Part shown: positions 33,930-45,540 of the stretch, one piece after another
Layout: each line of letters opens with the position of its first letter
Numbering within the stretch: the stretch's first letter is position 1
Source of the DNA: Collybiopsis luxurians FD-317 M1
Lineage: Eukaryota; Basidiomycota; Agaricomycetes; Agaricales; Omphalotaceae
Assembly: GCA_000827265.1 (NCBI GenBank)
Contig: KN834773.1
Span: 156,248-220,247 of the forward strand
Direction of reading: 5' to 3'
Length of the DNA: 64,000 nucleotides
Made by a program: the position numbers and the translations under genes
Notes under the pieces: model-generated
The model's input: only the letters and a program-made list of their open reading frames with translations
Database searches by the model: none
What the model was told of the DNA's origin: nothing

Positions 33930-36206
33930 GTTGAGGGACCGCAACCAAAGTTATTATTAGCACAATATCAATGCGATGACCAAGTGTCGGCGCTCGCCAT
34001 TGAGGGCAACGGAGATGGAGAGGTTTCAAGATACAGAGATATCAACTATTAAGGAAGAGCGGTCATTGAATTATAGGCATTCAACCTTGATATATGAGCA
34101 GAAGATAGCTTACTGGACATCCCTATTGTCTTTTTTTCCCTAAGCTTCTTGCGACAGCTTTTCGTTTTTAGAAACAGGCTCTAGGCCTACCCATCCAGAT
34201 GTCCGAGACCTAGATCTCAGGAAAGTCTTGCTTGCACAGAGTGGATATATGCTGTTATTATAGAGAGAAAGACAAGTTCAAAAATGGTGATATATTGCAG
34301 CAAACGAAAAAAGAAGCACGTCGCGTCGGCTGCATCAAGTGAGTTTCACGTGACTTCGGCTTTGCGAGAGCGCTTACTTATGTACAGCTGCAGCTCTTCA
34401 CAGCTTCGTAGAATCGCATGCCCTCTCATTCAAACCTCAAATTCAGTAGCGGGAAGAGAAAATGAACTCAATTGCCTTGCGAACGAATGGTGAGAGCATC
34501 TTTACAGCGGAGAACTCACAGCGTAGGCTATACATAAATTCATGATCTACGCGGTTCGTGCGTGGAAAAAGTTACCAAAGGTCGTGTACAGAAAGACGAA
34601 GAAAGACAAGGAAAGGGAGAATGGATATGGCGCAGGCAGGAAGCCATCACAAATTGCGCAACAGACTCACTTGGGTAGTCCTTGACATATTGAGTCTTGG
34701 CGTTTTCAGCTCACAAGACTTTCAAGTATGCGGATCATCTGGAACAAGCACTGAATGACGTTCTCGAGACCATATAGAAGCACGCACTCGGTGTACATAA
34801 ATATCAGGACTCATGACTTTCTTTTGCATATCAGAACAACTTGAACGCATACAAGCGTCACCAAAAACAGCCCAAACTATATCCGGCCGTAGTGGGGTTT
34901 ATCCTCTGAACAAGGAAATGAAAACAGCTTTATACCAGCCTGTTATGCCGGATATACTTTGGGCGGTTTTGGTTGTGCAATTTTCCGAGTACCATTGCCA
35001 ACCTGTCTGGAGCGATCTCCTGGAAATCCGGCCCATTTTAGACTAGTACCGTTGAAGAGGTACTGATCTTTAATTGTGTCCCCGAAATGAGGAGTCAAAA
35101 TATGAAAAGCAGAGATGCCATAAACCGCGCTGTGGAACAATTGAGCCAGAAAGCTAGGCTTGTAAGCTATATGGATAGGATTTTTAGGGTGGGAGAGGAT
35201 ATTCATTACACTGGCCATGGTCACTCCAATTCCCGAACAACCAGTTTAATTTTCTATGGTACAACTATGGATTTGCGATGCTTCAATCCACAGTTTCACT
35301 CTCATGTCGCAGGTATTGCAAAAATTCTTACGGTTTATGGTTTACCAATCCTCTTTCTCCCTTCACTCATATTACATCCACCTTCCGAGTCACAATTTTG
35401 GAGTACAACTCAAGAGAAATGCCTTAAAAATACTTCTCAGAGGGTGCACAATTCTGACAGCACTGGCAGAACGTTCACAATATATATTGGACTTCAAGGA
35501 ATTCACTATTATATTCAGCTTGCATGAGCATTGAGCCTGTTATCGGACCTTGGGACATTGTGACAGGTGTCGTACTGGAGTAACTGGACAAGGACCCCGA
35601 TTACAGTGTAAGGTTTCGGTTCTTCTAGGAATAAATATTGACGAAGACAAGAAAGCCCCAGATGTCCTCAATATCCTTGTTCCAGTTTAGACTAAGCTCT
35701 TTCCATGTAGGAAACATGTTTTTAATAATGTCCTTGGAATCTACGGTCAATGGCCTACGGGACAGAAAAGAAAATTCACTCGGATATGCAGAGCTGTATA
35801 ACTCGGTTGCAGCCTGTTCAGAGTTGACAGTTACCGAGAAATACCCTGATATTTCTCTCTTTAAAGCGAGCAACTCGGCTATGACTACATAAATGCTATT
35901 CCGCTTGATATTCTTACAGGAAACACCGGTTCTAGAGTCAAATGCCAACCCTCCATTCCCATTCAAACTTGGGCTATACGCTTCCAAGATTCTGCTACGT
36001 TCGTATGTAGGTCATTGGACTCATGCCTACTCGCTTACCAATTTTTTCGCTCATTTTTTTCTTCCCTAACTGTAGAGTCCCATTGAAACCATCTGTCGGA
36101 ATGAAAGTGGAGTGTACTGGACTTCTGCAAGATATCATCTCTTACGGAATATCTGCCTTTCCAGTTTCAGATAGAAAGGGCATTACGAGGGAGGGATCAA
36201 AAAAGG
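33930..36206. repeat. Spacer of duplicated LysM unit B
   Basis: Collinear with 28600-31036 and with the split third copy. This is the best preserved copy of the minus-strand coding-like segment (35625-35987). It provides an un-inserted reference for both the DIRS element and the 659-bp TIR element found in unit C. Confidence 0.75.
35625..35987 (-). pseudogene. Degenerate minus-strand frame carried by the LysM repeat unit
   Basis: An open stretch containing IAELLALKREISGYFSVTV, SKDIIKNMFPTWKELSLNWN and KDIEDIWG. The counterpart in unit A (about 30300-30840) keeps FPTWKELGLNWN but has stops and a spliced-looking break. The one in unit C (about 45000-45380) is further decayed. The shared residues between A and B suggest descent from a gene divergent to LysM. 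Family not recognised. It could also be noncoding sequence with chance openness. Confidence 0.35.
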
Positions 36207-36214
36207 TATAAAAG
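36207..36214 (+). promoter_or_regulatory. TATA box of LysM gene B
   Basis: TATAAAAG lies 107 bp upstream of the ATG, identical in spacing and nearly identical in context to the box of LysM A. Confidence 0.7.
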
Positions 36215-36313
36215 CTTTCAAGTTTTGAAGACTGACTTTCCTCAGAGAACTACCTTTCTCTTCCAACTTCTGAGAGCTACTACTCACTTCACCAGTTTTT
36301 CTGCCTTGCAAAT

Positions 36314-36930
36314 ATGTTCGCTCGTCTCTCTCTGCTTGCTTTGGTTGTTACTCTCGGTGCTCTTGGTAATGCAAACTAGCTGCTTTGTCAATGTCGCTAT
36401 TACTCACTTCGATTTTTTTCTTCTTTACACTTCACTTAGGCGCTAGCGCTACAGATTGTGGTGGCCCACATTACACAGTTGCTTCTGGAGACATTTGTCA
36501 AACTATTGCGCAAAGGCTCGGTATCTCTGTAGATGATTTGAAAGGCTGCAACCCCGTGAGTCTTCGACTGTTGTAGCCAGCTCTCCAAATTTCTCAAGAT
36601 TTTTTTCCCCTTCAACGTACAACAGTCAATTGACGCCAATTGCACCAATCTCCAAATTGGCCAAAGCCTTGCCTCTCCGGCGGTTTGTGGCACTTGCGTC
36701 AGCTTTTACACTGTCAAATCTGGCGATGTCTGCTGGGAAATTGCTCAAGAACAAGGTATTACCGTGGACGACCTCTATTGCGCCAACCCTGGGGTCAAAG
36801 CCACTTCGTGTACCACCTTGCAGATCGGCCAGGTAGGTCCAGAATAACTACTGATTCTTGTCACTCAAGTAATAGCTTACTGACTACATGTTTGAAGGAA
36901 CTCTGCATCATTGCGCCTAAGGGCCAGTAG
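36314..36930 (+). CDS. Secreted LysM protein B (two LysM domains)
   Basis: Same four-exon design as copy A. Signal peptide MFARLSLLALVVTLGALG, then ASATDCGGPHYTVASGDICQ, with LysM1 ending GCNP at intron 2. LysM2 reads YTVKSGDVCWEIAQEQGIT, VDDLYCANPGVKATSC, with tail ELCIIAPKGQ. The nucleotide sequence is close to copy A over the promoter, leader and exon 3. Changes cluster in the LysM loops that contact chitin (for example WEIAQEQ in place of VNIAAQY), compatible with diversification of binding. Secreted chitin-binding role inferred from the domain. Confidence 0.9.
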
Positions 36931-38784
36931 AAAAGTTGGTGCTATCGTAGTTCGTTCCAGAAGACCTACTGTTTTCAGATAGGACTTACTTTGTTGTAAT
37001 TTGAACAATCGATTGAAATATATGGTGTGGAAAATTTATTATCTCTTACTTCAATGTGCAAAGGCAGACTGCAAAACGAACGGAGCAAACTTGTGCCATT
37101 ATTTTCTTGCGGCTTAGCCTTCTATATGATGAAGAGTTTTTCACTTTTGAAACTGAAATTCATTCTTTCCTAAGAAGGAAACGTCAAAGCTAGTCTTGCC
37201 TACCTTCTGTGGATTCTGCTACTTTTCTGTTATGGTGTTTAGCTGATCCCGGACATCATTGAGCCTATAATCATTGGCACACATTGACTCCTTGATGTTA
37301 TCGGCTCACAGGACTGTGACTCTTCAGAATTGTGCACCTGCTCATGCCTTGCCAGTAAAAAGCACTACTAGACTCTAGTAAATGATGTCTCAGGACCACA
37401 TACTAGGGCATGCTTTTTCACAGCAAGGGGCCGAGACTCTACCCTTAGTGCTTGATGGAAAGGGCTTTGGGTCACAAGAAGGACCTGCACAAAACAATAA
37501 AGTAGTGGGGTATGAGGAGGATTGAGAATAGGGACATGGAGGCTCGCTCCCTCTCTTCACCGCACTTAGCAAGTGTCTCGACTATGATCCATTTTGCGAG
37601 ATACAGCATGGTATCAAATTCCTAGTGGTTCAGATGATATTGCTGACGAAGCTCATGAAAAACTTCATCGACCAAACTCAACGGCACTTTGAGGCCTCTC
37701 TGTATGCTTCAAGATTAGCATTCTAGTAGAAACCTTCAATAACGGGTCTTGATTATTGTCGGAATCTAGTTCAAGATGAAAGACCAGACCAGACATAAAC
37801 ATTGCAATTGCCATACAGTGTTCCATTCCTTTGTCGTACACTGTGACGTAAAAGAGCAAAGGCGATTGATAGAGAGATATTGATACAAACATTAGCAAAA
37901 TGCCAACCCAATGTCCAAGTGTCGGCGCTCGCCATTGAACGCAACAGAGATGGCGAAGTTTACCATAAGAAAGCGAGACGTCAACTAACAAGGAAGAACA
38001 GTCTTTGAGCCATAGGTATCCAACCTTAAAATATGAGCAGAAGATAGCTTACTGGACATCCCTATTTTATTTTTTTCCCGAACTTCTTGCGGTAGCTTTT
38101 TGTTTGTAGAAACAGGCTCCAGCCCTCCCATCTAGATGTTCGAGTCGTAGATCTAAGAAAAGCCATGCATAAATGTGGATATATACTGTTGCTATAGAAA
38201 GAAAGACAAGTTTGAAGATGGTGATATATTGCAGCGAACAAAAAGATGGTTCCGTCAAAAGCAGTTTGACTGGGGTCTATGTAGTTGAGCCATGTGCTCT
38301 GTTTTTGTTGCTGCATTCACTGTCAGCGACACCTTGTTTCCTTCCACATTTGCCATTTAGCCACTGTGGCTCCTCCAGTACATAGGATGCCGCACACATT
38401 GTTAGACCGCTCGTCTCCTTCTTTCACGATATCTCACATTTAGTTCGATAGCCTCTCTTGAGGTTTTTCTTTGCCCCACCCTTTCCGCGTTCCCACTTTC
38501 TACTTTTTTCTTTCATAGTTACGGTCTCATTCCTGTAGCATGTACCTCGCCCGTGTCGGCTTGAGCAATGGCCCTTTCCGTGCAAGAGAGCTTGGGCGAC
38601 TGAACATAGCCTGTTTGTCCCCAATACCATCTGCACCTTGCTTCCTTTCTCTCATCTCCTCTCTCGGCGACACAGCATAGAAGTGCGTCGCATTGGCTGC
38701 GTCAAGTGAATCCCATGTGACTTTGGCTCCCGAGGCCGAGCGCGCTTCAATTAACATTCGGTTCCTGATTCTTGATCTCCTTAC
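36931..38784. repeat. 3' flank of LysM B and first part of duplicated unit C
   Basis: 36931-37640 matches the sequence behind LysM A. 37640-38245 and 38679-38784 match the start of units A and B. 37665-37991 (-) contains a 108-codon hydrophobic frame whose paralogous stretches near 28290-28640 and 33930-34030 are broken, so it is best treated as a decayed membrane-protein fragment. Confidence 0.6.
38246..38678. other. ~433-bp insertion inside unit C
   Basis: Units A and B run directly from a GCAGCAAA(T/C)(C/G)AAAA block into AAGAAGC(A/G)CGTCGCGTCGG. In unit C the same two blocks are separated by about 433 bp of C/T-rich sequence with no counterpart elsewhere in the window. No clear TIR or target duplication seen. 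Origin unknown. Confidence 0.55.
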
Positions 38785-39268
38785 TCGGGCTTAAACTCTG
38801 TTTACGCAAGGCTAACGAGCCAAGGTGAGCATCAGCATGGGTTTCATGCCTTTAACCTGTCGATTGTTGACCTCGCCGACAGGATCCCGAGTCCGCTCGC
38901 CTGAGGTCGAAGCAGGACAACTTGATACACATCAAGCCGTACCCGGCTCACACAAACCGAGCGAGGCACTCCCTCCTCGTTACCAGGACACGCCTCACAG
39001 GCAGCTCCTACCACCCAATGCTGAGGTGCCATGTTCAGTACCACGTGCTCGCATCCTCAGTTAAGTAGTGTCTCACTTACATAGCGTTGTTCCTACATAC
39101 TACATTCCGTTACACATTCGTTAGAGGTCAGTTCCTATTGAGTAGCATATGCCTAACCTATCGCAGTAATACTTATCATAATACCAACTCAGTCTAATAG
39201 CTAATTTTCCCTGTCAACTTGTCATTCTTTCCACTACGTGAACATCTTGCGAGTCAATCACCCAACAC

Positions 39269-40717
39269 ATGTCCAATGCCCAAGGCCAAAACCAAGGACA
39301 AAGTGGATTTCAAGGCTTCATGGTCCCTCCTCTACCGCCTGTCAGAATGTCTGCGGAACAGGCATCCCAACAGGTTACAGCAGGACTTAGATACGTCCTC
39401 AACCAACACCAGGATGGGAGAATCGGAGCAGATGCAGCAAAACAAGCAATGTCGCGGTACCTCATATCATACTTTACCTCGTTCAATATCTGCCACGACC
39501 CACAAGCAGTACTACAGGCTTGGTATGGACGAATCGATGAGCATGAGAGATGCCTCACTTCCACGGCTCACGAAGGACATCAGCGGCAAGAGTTTGCTGG
39601 AACGACTGAATGTCAAGGTGGTCAAAACTCCGGAGTCACAGGGAGGATCAGTATCCAGAACCTCCTTGATGGGCCTGAGCCAACCTGTCAGAGTCGGCCT
39701 CCTGGAATGCCTCCAAATGCACCCATTGGAGGTGTCGGAACCCAAGGAGATGTGCGTGGATCAGCATTTAACCCCCAAGCACACGTACCCAGTTCGAGAC
39801 CAGAACGAAGTCCTACTCTCTCGTACCAATGAAGACGCAGGACAGGTGAGGGGTCGGACTCCGATGAGGACAGCACAAGTGAAGGAAGGCAGCGGAAGAA
39901 AAAATCCAAGCAGGATGAGTCTCTCTTTGAATGGGCAGCCGAGGCCTTCATCCAGGAATCAATACTCTCCCCAAGGCATAGAAAAGTCCTCGAACTTGCT
40001 GACAACTACAGCGCAGACATTGATGCGTCAATCAAGAGCCTCGAACGAGCAGGAAACATACCAGTCCTTCCGAAGAAAATATGGAAGTCAGTACTCAGAG
40101 ATGAATTCATCGATCTCGGAGAGGTACTTGCCCAAGTCTCTTCGCTTCACTCCGTTCCCGCAATTCAGAACATCCCGAACAACCTGGCAGAAGCATTTGA
40201 GTTCACTACAATTGCCAAACCCGCACCCACCAAAGCAATTACAGACCAAGTCACCTGGAGACGAGCTTGGCAATCTGCAGCTCGCGCCATCACTTTCGCA
40301 TTCCCTTTCTGACAGAATGAAGTCATGCAATACAAGCAGCACATCCAAGGACTATTCGATCACTCGATCCAATCTGTACACCAGAATATCATCCTGTATG
40401 ACCGAGCTGTCAGGCAACTCATCGGAGCAAGAAGGGACTTACTCTATGACAAATTCACTGCTCCTGAGTGCATTGACCTTCGATATGCATACATATCTCC
40501 ATCCGGAGCTCACTACAATGCAGGTTCAAGCAGTTCCCAGCACTCCTCAAAACCCAAAGATATCAGCAAAGAAATCTGTCGGAACTACAACAATGGGAAG
40601 TGTTCAGGTTGCGAGAGATGCCACGTATGTGGAACTTGCAGACAACCAGGCCATATCAGAGACAAGTGCCAATCGAAGAGAGGAGAGGGATCGAAGCAAG
40701 GGAAGCGGTCCAATTGA
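39269..40717 (+). pseudogene. DIRS element gag-like protein with CCHC zinc knuckle (two TGA stops)
   Basis: One frame from 39269 to 40717, interrupted by TGA at 39830-39832 and 40310-40312. The product begins MSNAQGQNQGQSG. It contains a Trp/Arg segment WRRAWQSAARAITFAFPF and ends with CGTCRQPGHIRDKC, a perfect C-x2-C-x4-H-x4-C knuckle that binds nucleic acid. It is the first of three element genes. A second frame (39219 onward) is open over the whole of gag and continues into pol. Its composition (Ser/Thr/Gln/Arg-rich, no motif) suggests a shadow frame. Confidence 0.75.
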
Positions 40718-42785
40718 GTGTTCCGATAGTTGCATTGACTGGAGGGTGGAAGAAGCGCTCGAGCCAATCAGAGTGTCAAGTTTCTGGAAGGCTGCAGTTA
40801 ACTTCATAGAGGTCATAGAGGGAGATGAAGAGCCATTGGAAGCGATAGAGAGAAGCAGACCAGGGATAGTAGGTGAGGTTGGAGAGGCCAAAACCCACAA
40901 GTCCTATCTCCCTAAGTACTTGCGAGGGATCGGAGTTAGAAGAGGGGAGAATGTCACGTATAGTAGAATGGCTGGATTCACAGAGATAGACGAACCGCTC
41001 CCCCGCCCGCCTCCGGAGGAATTCAACAGCATTGCGTGGAAGACTATACAGTCCAACGCTCATCTTTTCAGTGTCGATACACCGATTAAGCATGGAGAAC
41101 TACTAGCCCTCCTCATGAACCACCCTAATGCGCCATTTGTTTTGTCCATGATAACTGCACTACATGAAGGGTTCTGGCTGTGGGCAACCACCAGACTGGA
41201 CCCATCCTTCCCTACTACATGGGACAACTCATGGGCTCCTCTCCCTACGGATAAAGAAAAGAACTTTGTAGATGAGCAGTGTGAGAAGGAAATAGCATTA
41301 GGAAGGCACTCACCAGCGTTCGGCCCAGACCTCCTTCCCGGCATGTATTCCACTCCGGTCATCGCTGTCCCCAAGCCGCGTTCCGAAAAACTCCATCTTG
41401 TAGCTCATCAGTCAGCTGGACTGTTCTGCCAGAACAACATGGTAGATAAGTCTCAGACAAAAGGAGCGAGAATGGACAATTTACGCACCTTCATTCCTCT
41501 CCTCCTTGCATTCTCCAGAGCAAACCCAGGGAAGGAACTAGTTCTTTGGAAGTCCGATGTAGCGAACGCATTCTGACTGATCCCAGTCCACCCCCTATGG
41601 CAGATAAAACAGGTTGTGACATTCGGAATGCCCACGAGAGAGGAAGAGAAGCTTGGGAATTATGATGAAAAGCAAATTAGAAGGAGCGTAGACAGGCGAG
41701 CGTGCTTTGGGAATAGTGGTTCTCCCAGGTGTTGGGCATCCGTAATGGGTCTAGTCGTGTGGATTGGGATTTTTGTACTCCAGATTTTCTTGCTTTGCTG
41801 CTATGTGGATGACTGCTATAGTGTGGCAGTAAAAGACAACATGGAATATTACGAACCTTATGATTTGTCCTTCCCACGAGAGCAGGTGAAGTTCCTGAAG
41901 CTCCTGGACCAACTCGGGATCCCTCACGACCTCCCAAAACAACTCTGGGGTTCGACACTCACCATAATTGGACTTCTCGTGGACCCCAACTGACTGTCAG
42001 CAACTCTCCCAGAGGAGAGCAAACACAACTTGGTTCAACACGTGAGGGACTTTGCGACTTCCCCATCCCATCGGTGCACCTTGCATGAATTCCAGCAGTT
42101 GGCAGGGTGGATGAATTGGTCTTTCAATGTCTTCCCATTTTTGAGACCAGCACTATGCCAAGTGTACGAGAAGATGAAAGGGAAAGGGCAAGTGAATGCC
42201 CCAATTTTTATCAACAAACAAGTACGTGACAAACTCACATGGTTCGCCGATCATGCAGAACAGTTGTCCAGTACCTTTTTCTTTGCGAGGATCAACTGGG
42301 ATCCCTTCTGCGAGTTCAACCTCGTCGTTTATGGAGATGCGTGCCTCTCAGGCCTTGCGTTCTGGATCCCCTCACTAAAGATTGCGTTCATATCTGAAAC
42401 AGACCCGAGCCACAAAATGGTGGCTCACATCCTATACTGGGAAGCCATCACAGTCCTCGCAGGACTGAGGTGGGTTACATTGGTACATCACGGCACAGAG
42501 GAGAAACCCTTCTGGGTTACGGTTCGGTCAGATAGTTCCAATACTGTCAATATGTTCAATTTGCTTCGAGCGCTCCCTCCTTATAACCCAATCCTCATCG
42601 ATTCCGCTGACTTACTTTTACATTTTAATATAGACCTGAGGGTGGTACATATCTCAGGATCCAAAAATTCTGTTGCCGATGCGCTGTCACGGAACGACCT
42701 TGAACTTGCATACTCTCTCTGCCCTGAATTGAAGATATACTCCATGGAAACCCCACAAACGACGATGGGGGAATTAGAGAAATGA
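40718..42785 (+). pseudogene. DIRS element reverse transcriptase-RNase H (two TGA stops)
   Basis: Pol frame is the frame of 41574. Reverse transcriptase blocks: TPVIAVPKPRSEKLHLVAHQ, LVLWKSDVANAF, then TGA (41574-41576), LIPVHPLWQIKQVVTFG, LLCCYVDD (catalytic aspartates) and TIIGLLVDPN, then TGA (41991-41993). The RNase H part follows after the connection (FQQLAGWMNWSFNVFPFLRP): FNLVVYGDACLSGLAFWIP, ILYWEAITVLAGLRW, VRSDSSNTVNM and ISGSKNSVADALSRND. Order and motifs match the DIRS1-type RT/RH domains. The stop overlaps the recombinase start as ATGA at 42782-42785, a layout compatible with translational coupling. The exact start of pol cannot be fixed because the frame is open upstream through gag. 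Confidence 0.8.
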
Positions 42786-43810
42786 GCTTCAGTGTACCTG
42801 CATCCAGGCAGCCTCTTAGGAGACCCTGGACAATGGAAGAGCTTGTACGAGGTCGCAACATTGTGTTGGGCCTTGCTACAGATGTGTCTTCCAGATGGAC
42901 ATACTCGTCGCACTTGAACTCATATGTTGCTTTTTGCTCCATGCACAATTTTCCCCTTGACCCTACACCCGATACCCTGTCCTTTTTCATTGTATATATG
43001 TCGCACCACATAGAACCTCGGTCAGTCGGCAACTATCTATCTGGCATATGCGACCGCTTGGAAATTTACTTCCCTGAAGTGAGGTCAAATTGCTTATCCC
43101 CGCTTGTGTCCAAGACCCTGCAGGGGATGAAGAAACTACACAGCAAACCCACACGGTGTAAACTTCCCCTCTCCAGAGACCATCTCCTACGCACACAAAA
43201 TTCTCTCATCCCCTCATCTTCACATGACGAAGTCTTGTTCGTCACAATGCTTGTAACTGGTACATGCGGCCTCCTCAGGTTAGGTGAACTAGTGATCCCA
43301 GATGACCCGCAATTACGGAACTCCAGAAAAATCATCCAGCGGGAATCTGTGGAGCTCATAGAGGAAGATGGGTTTGCTTTTAGTCTTCCTTTCCACAAGG
43401 CTGATAGGACCTTCGAGGGTAACAGGGTAGTCATCAAACCTATTTGGAACCTTCGCACGCGTGCAATTTTTTGCAGATACTTACGCAGCTGTGATGACCT
43501 CTTCCCATTACACCCCGACTTATGGGTCACAGCAGGAGGACACCCCCCTACTTGAAAATGGTTCATGAGCTGCCTCCGGCGTCTCGAACCAGATTCACGA
43601 TGGGCGGGCCAATCAATGAGGGCGGGTGGTGCCACAGCCCTTGCAGAAGATGGAGCCGCACCACACGTCATCCAAGCAATTGGGAGATGGTCATCGGAGA
43701 CATTCCAAATATACATCCGTCGTCACCCCGTAATCCTTCACGCCTTCCTCAATGCACATCGAGGCCGAACACCCACCTCTCCATCATCCCTCTCTATAGT
43801 AGCCCTTTAG
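42782..43810 (+). pseudogene. DIRS element tyrosine recombinase (one TGA stop)
   Basis: Frame 42782-43810 broken by TGA at 43553-43555. The N-terminal SAM-like core-binding part reads SSRWTYSSHLNSYVAFCSMH and PRSVGNYLSGICDRLEIYFP. The catalytic domain shows the first arginine in TGTCGLLRLGEL, a second in QSMRAGGATAL, then GRWSSETFQIYIRRHP with the probable tyrosine nucleophile. This enzyme integrates the circular cDNA of DIRS elements. The stop separates the first arginine from the remaining active-site residues, so the enzyme is inactive without readthrough. Confidence 0.8.
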
Positions 43811-43997
43811 CCATTCAGTGGTTCTCCAGCCTCTCTTTTTTCCCCCTTTCCTTTATTTTTTCACATCTCCTCATACCCCCCTTCTAATATATTGACGGCT
43901 CGTTCGCCCCAAGTGAACGAGTCGGTCCACATTGGCTAATCACACCATGCGATGAATTCGAACCTAAGGTAGTTGGAGCTTCGTATAACATTCAGTA

Positions 43998-44656
43998 CTA
44001 TGGTTCGCAGGGTGCTTACAGCAACAGGGTACTTGTGATTTTTTGAAAATGTTTAATTTTGAATGTTTGAGATACACAGTGCCTCTAAGATTTTATCAGT
44101 GTATTATTTCACTACTTAGTTATGATTCTACCAACTTGAAATGAGAATTTTGGAGGGGACACACAAATGAGAGATGAAAACTCGTAGAAATCCACAGCGT
44201 GATTCTACATAAATCACCAGGAATGGTAAAAAGACATTTGTTAAAATGGCCAAATTTTGGTGAAAGCATTGAGAAGGGTCTTAAGAGTCCTTCTCCCAAC
44301 TTTTGCAATATTTCAGCTCCATTTGAGCTTTGGACGAACAAAAAAAAAGAGAGAGCGAGTGTTCCAGCGTGACAGAACCCAAGCCGCAGCTCGGCAGCCA
44401 AAACTGCTTCGCGCTCTCGGAACTTATTTGCCGACCAACCGAAAGTGACATTTGTGTGACAAAAATTTGAAAGATCCCTTTTTCTGCTCGGTCATTGCCC
44501 GATGCCCGCAGTACACCCTGGATTCCTCTTAGATTCTGGATTTAGAGGTTTGAAAGCTCTGCGATTCCACCTGTGTACTCAGAATTTTATTCCGGTAAGT
44601 ATTTATTACAGCATCATCGAAACTCATGTTTTTTACAAGTACCCTGCGAACCATAG
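43998..44656. mobile_element. 659-bp TIR element (MITE) with TA target duplication
   Basis: The left end CTATGGTTCGCAGGGT is exactly the inverse of the right end ACCCTGCGAACCATAG, and the similarity continues imperfectly (GCTTAC versus ACTTGT). TA flanks it at 43996-43997 and 44657-44658. Units A and B have ATTCAGTAGCGGGAA at the same site, matching ATTCAG-TA on the left and TA-ACGGGAA on the right, so the empty site supports the duplication. No transposase. Tc1/mariner-like by its TA target. Confidence 0.85.
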
Positions 44657-44658
44657 TA

Positions 44659-45540
44659 ACGGGAACAAAAATGAACTTAATTGCCTTGCGAACGAATGGT
44701 GAGAACATCTTTACAGCGGAGACGTGCTGTGGAACAATCGAGCCACAAGCCTGGTTTGCGGGCTATTTGGAGTACACAACGCAAGAGAAATGCCCTGAAA
44801 ACTTCACTTTTGAAAGGGATCCCAACTCTGATGGTAGAACACCGTTTGCAATAGATATTCAAGGGCTTGGGGAAATTCGCGACTAATATGATCCTGAAGG
44901 CGCTGGCTTATGGCAAGGCATTTCGCAAAAATGCTGATCGCCGCTGAAGGTGTCAATTCAGTACCAAATATTGACAACATCTCTGGCGAGAACAGAGAGT
45001 CTCAGATGTCTAGATTGAAATATCCTCAGGCTCATATTTTTAGGAAACATTCTTTAGTCACGTCCCTGGAATATGAGATCAATTGCCCAAGAGACGGAAA
45101 AGAAAACTTCCCGCATGTTTTGCAAATCGAATGGAGCTGTATAACTCGGTTGCGGCCTATTTAGTCATAGCTTGAGAGAAATAACTGAGATTCTTCCCTG
45201 TCAAGCGAGAAACTCGGACAGAAGCAACTATATATGATATAAATGCTTCTCCGCACAAAATTCATACAGGAAACACCGCTTCTAGAGTCGAACTCTAGCT
45301 ATGTATTTCCATTCAAACGTGGACTAGATGTTTTCAAAAGCCTCCTATGTCCGTAGGTCATTGGGTTCAACTTACGGCTTCTCTTTCTTCCCAAGTTTAG
45401 AGTCCCAGTACCACCTGAACATCGAAACCAAAAGTGGGGTGAAGCGGACATCTCCAAAATACAATTTCTTACGGCGTACAAGCAATTCTCAATTCTCATG
45501 CAATTCTAAGGAAATTAATTATGAGAGAGGGATGAAAGAG
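44659..45540. repeat. Second part of duplicated unit C
   Basis: Continues the repeat after the two insertions, collinear with 29100-31030 and 34450-36200 but with deletions and more divergence. Leads into the promoter of LysM C. No intact gene. Confidence 0.65.

Larger units (their letters stand above)
38785..43954 (+). mobile_element. DIRS-order tyrosine-recombinase retrotransposon, about 5.2 kb, inactive
   Basis: Carries gag with a zinc knuckle, reverse transcriptase with YVDD, RNase H and a tyrosine recombinase, in the order typical of DIRS/Ngaro elements, with no DDE integrase and no LTRs. Boundaries come from comparison with unit A: the paralogous sequence stops after ATCTCCTTAC and resumes at ATTCGAACCT (uncertain by about 50 bp). 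No target duplication is apparent, as expected when a tyrosine recombinase integrates. A hairpin (CGGCTCGTTC ... GAACGAGTCGG) lies close to the right end. Five in-frame TGA codons make it non-autonomous. Confidence 0.85.

Noticed and set aside
37665..37991. 108-codon hydrophobic minus-strand frame as a real gene
   Set aside because: Equivalent stretches in the other repeat units are broken and no family is recognised; kept only as part of the repeat description.
44120..44401. 93-codon minus-strand frame inside the 659-bp TIR element
   Set aside because: No transposase signature; a chance frame in a non-autonomous element.
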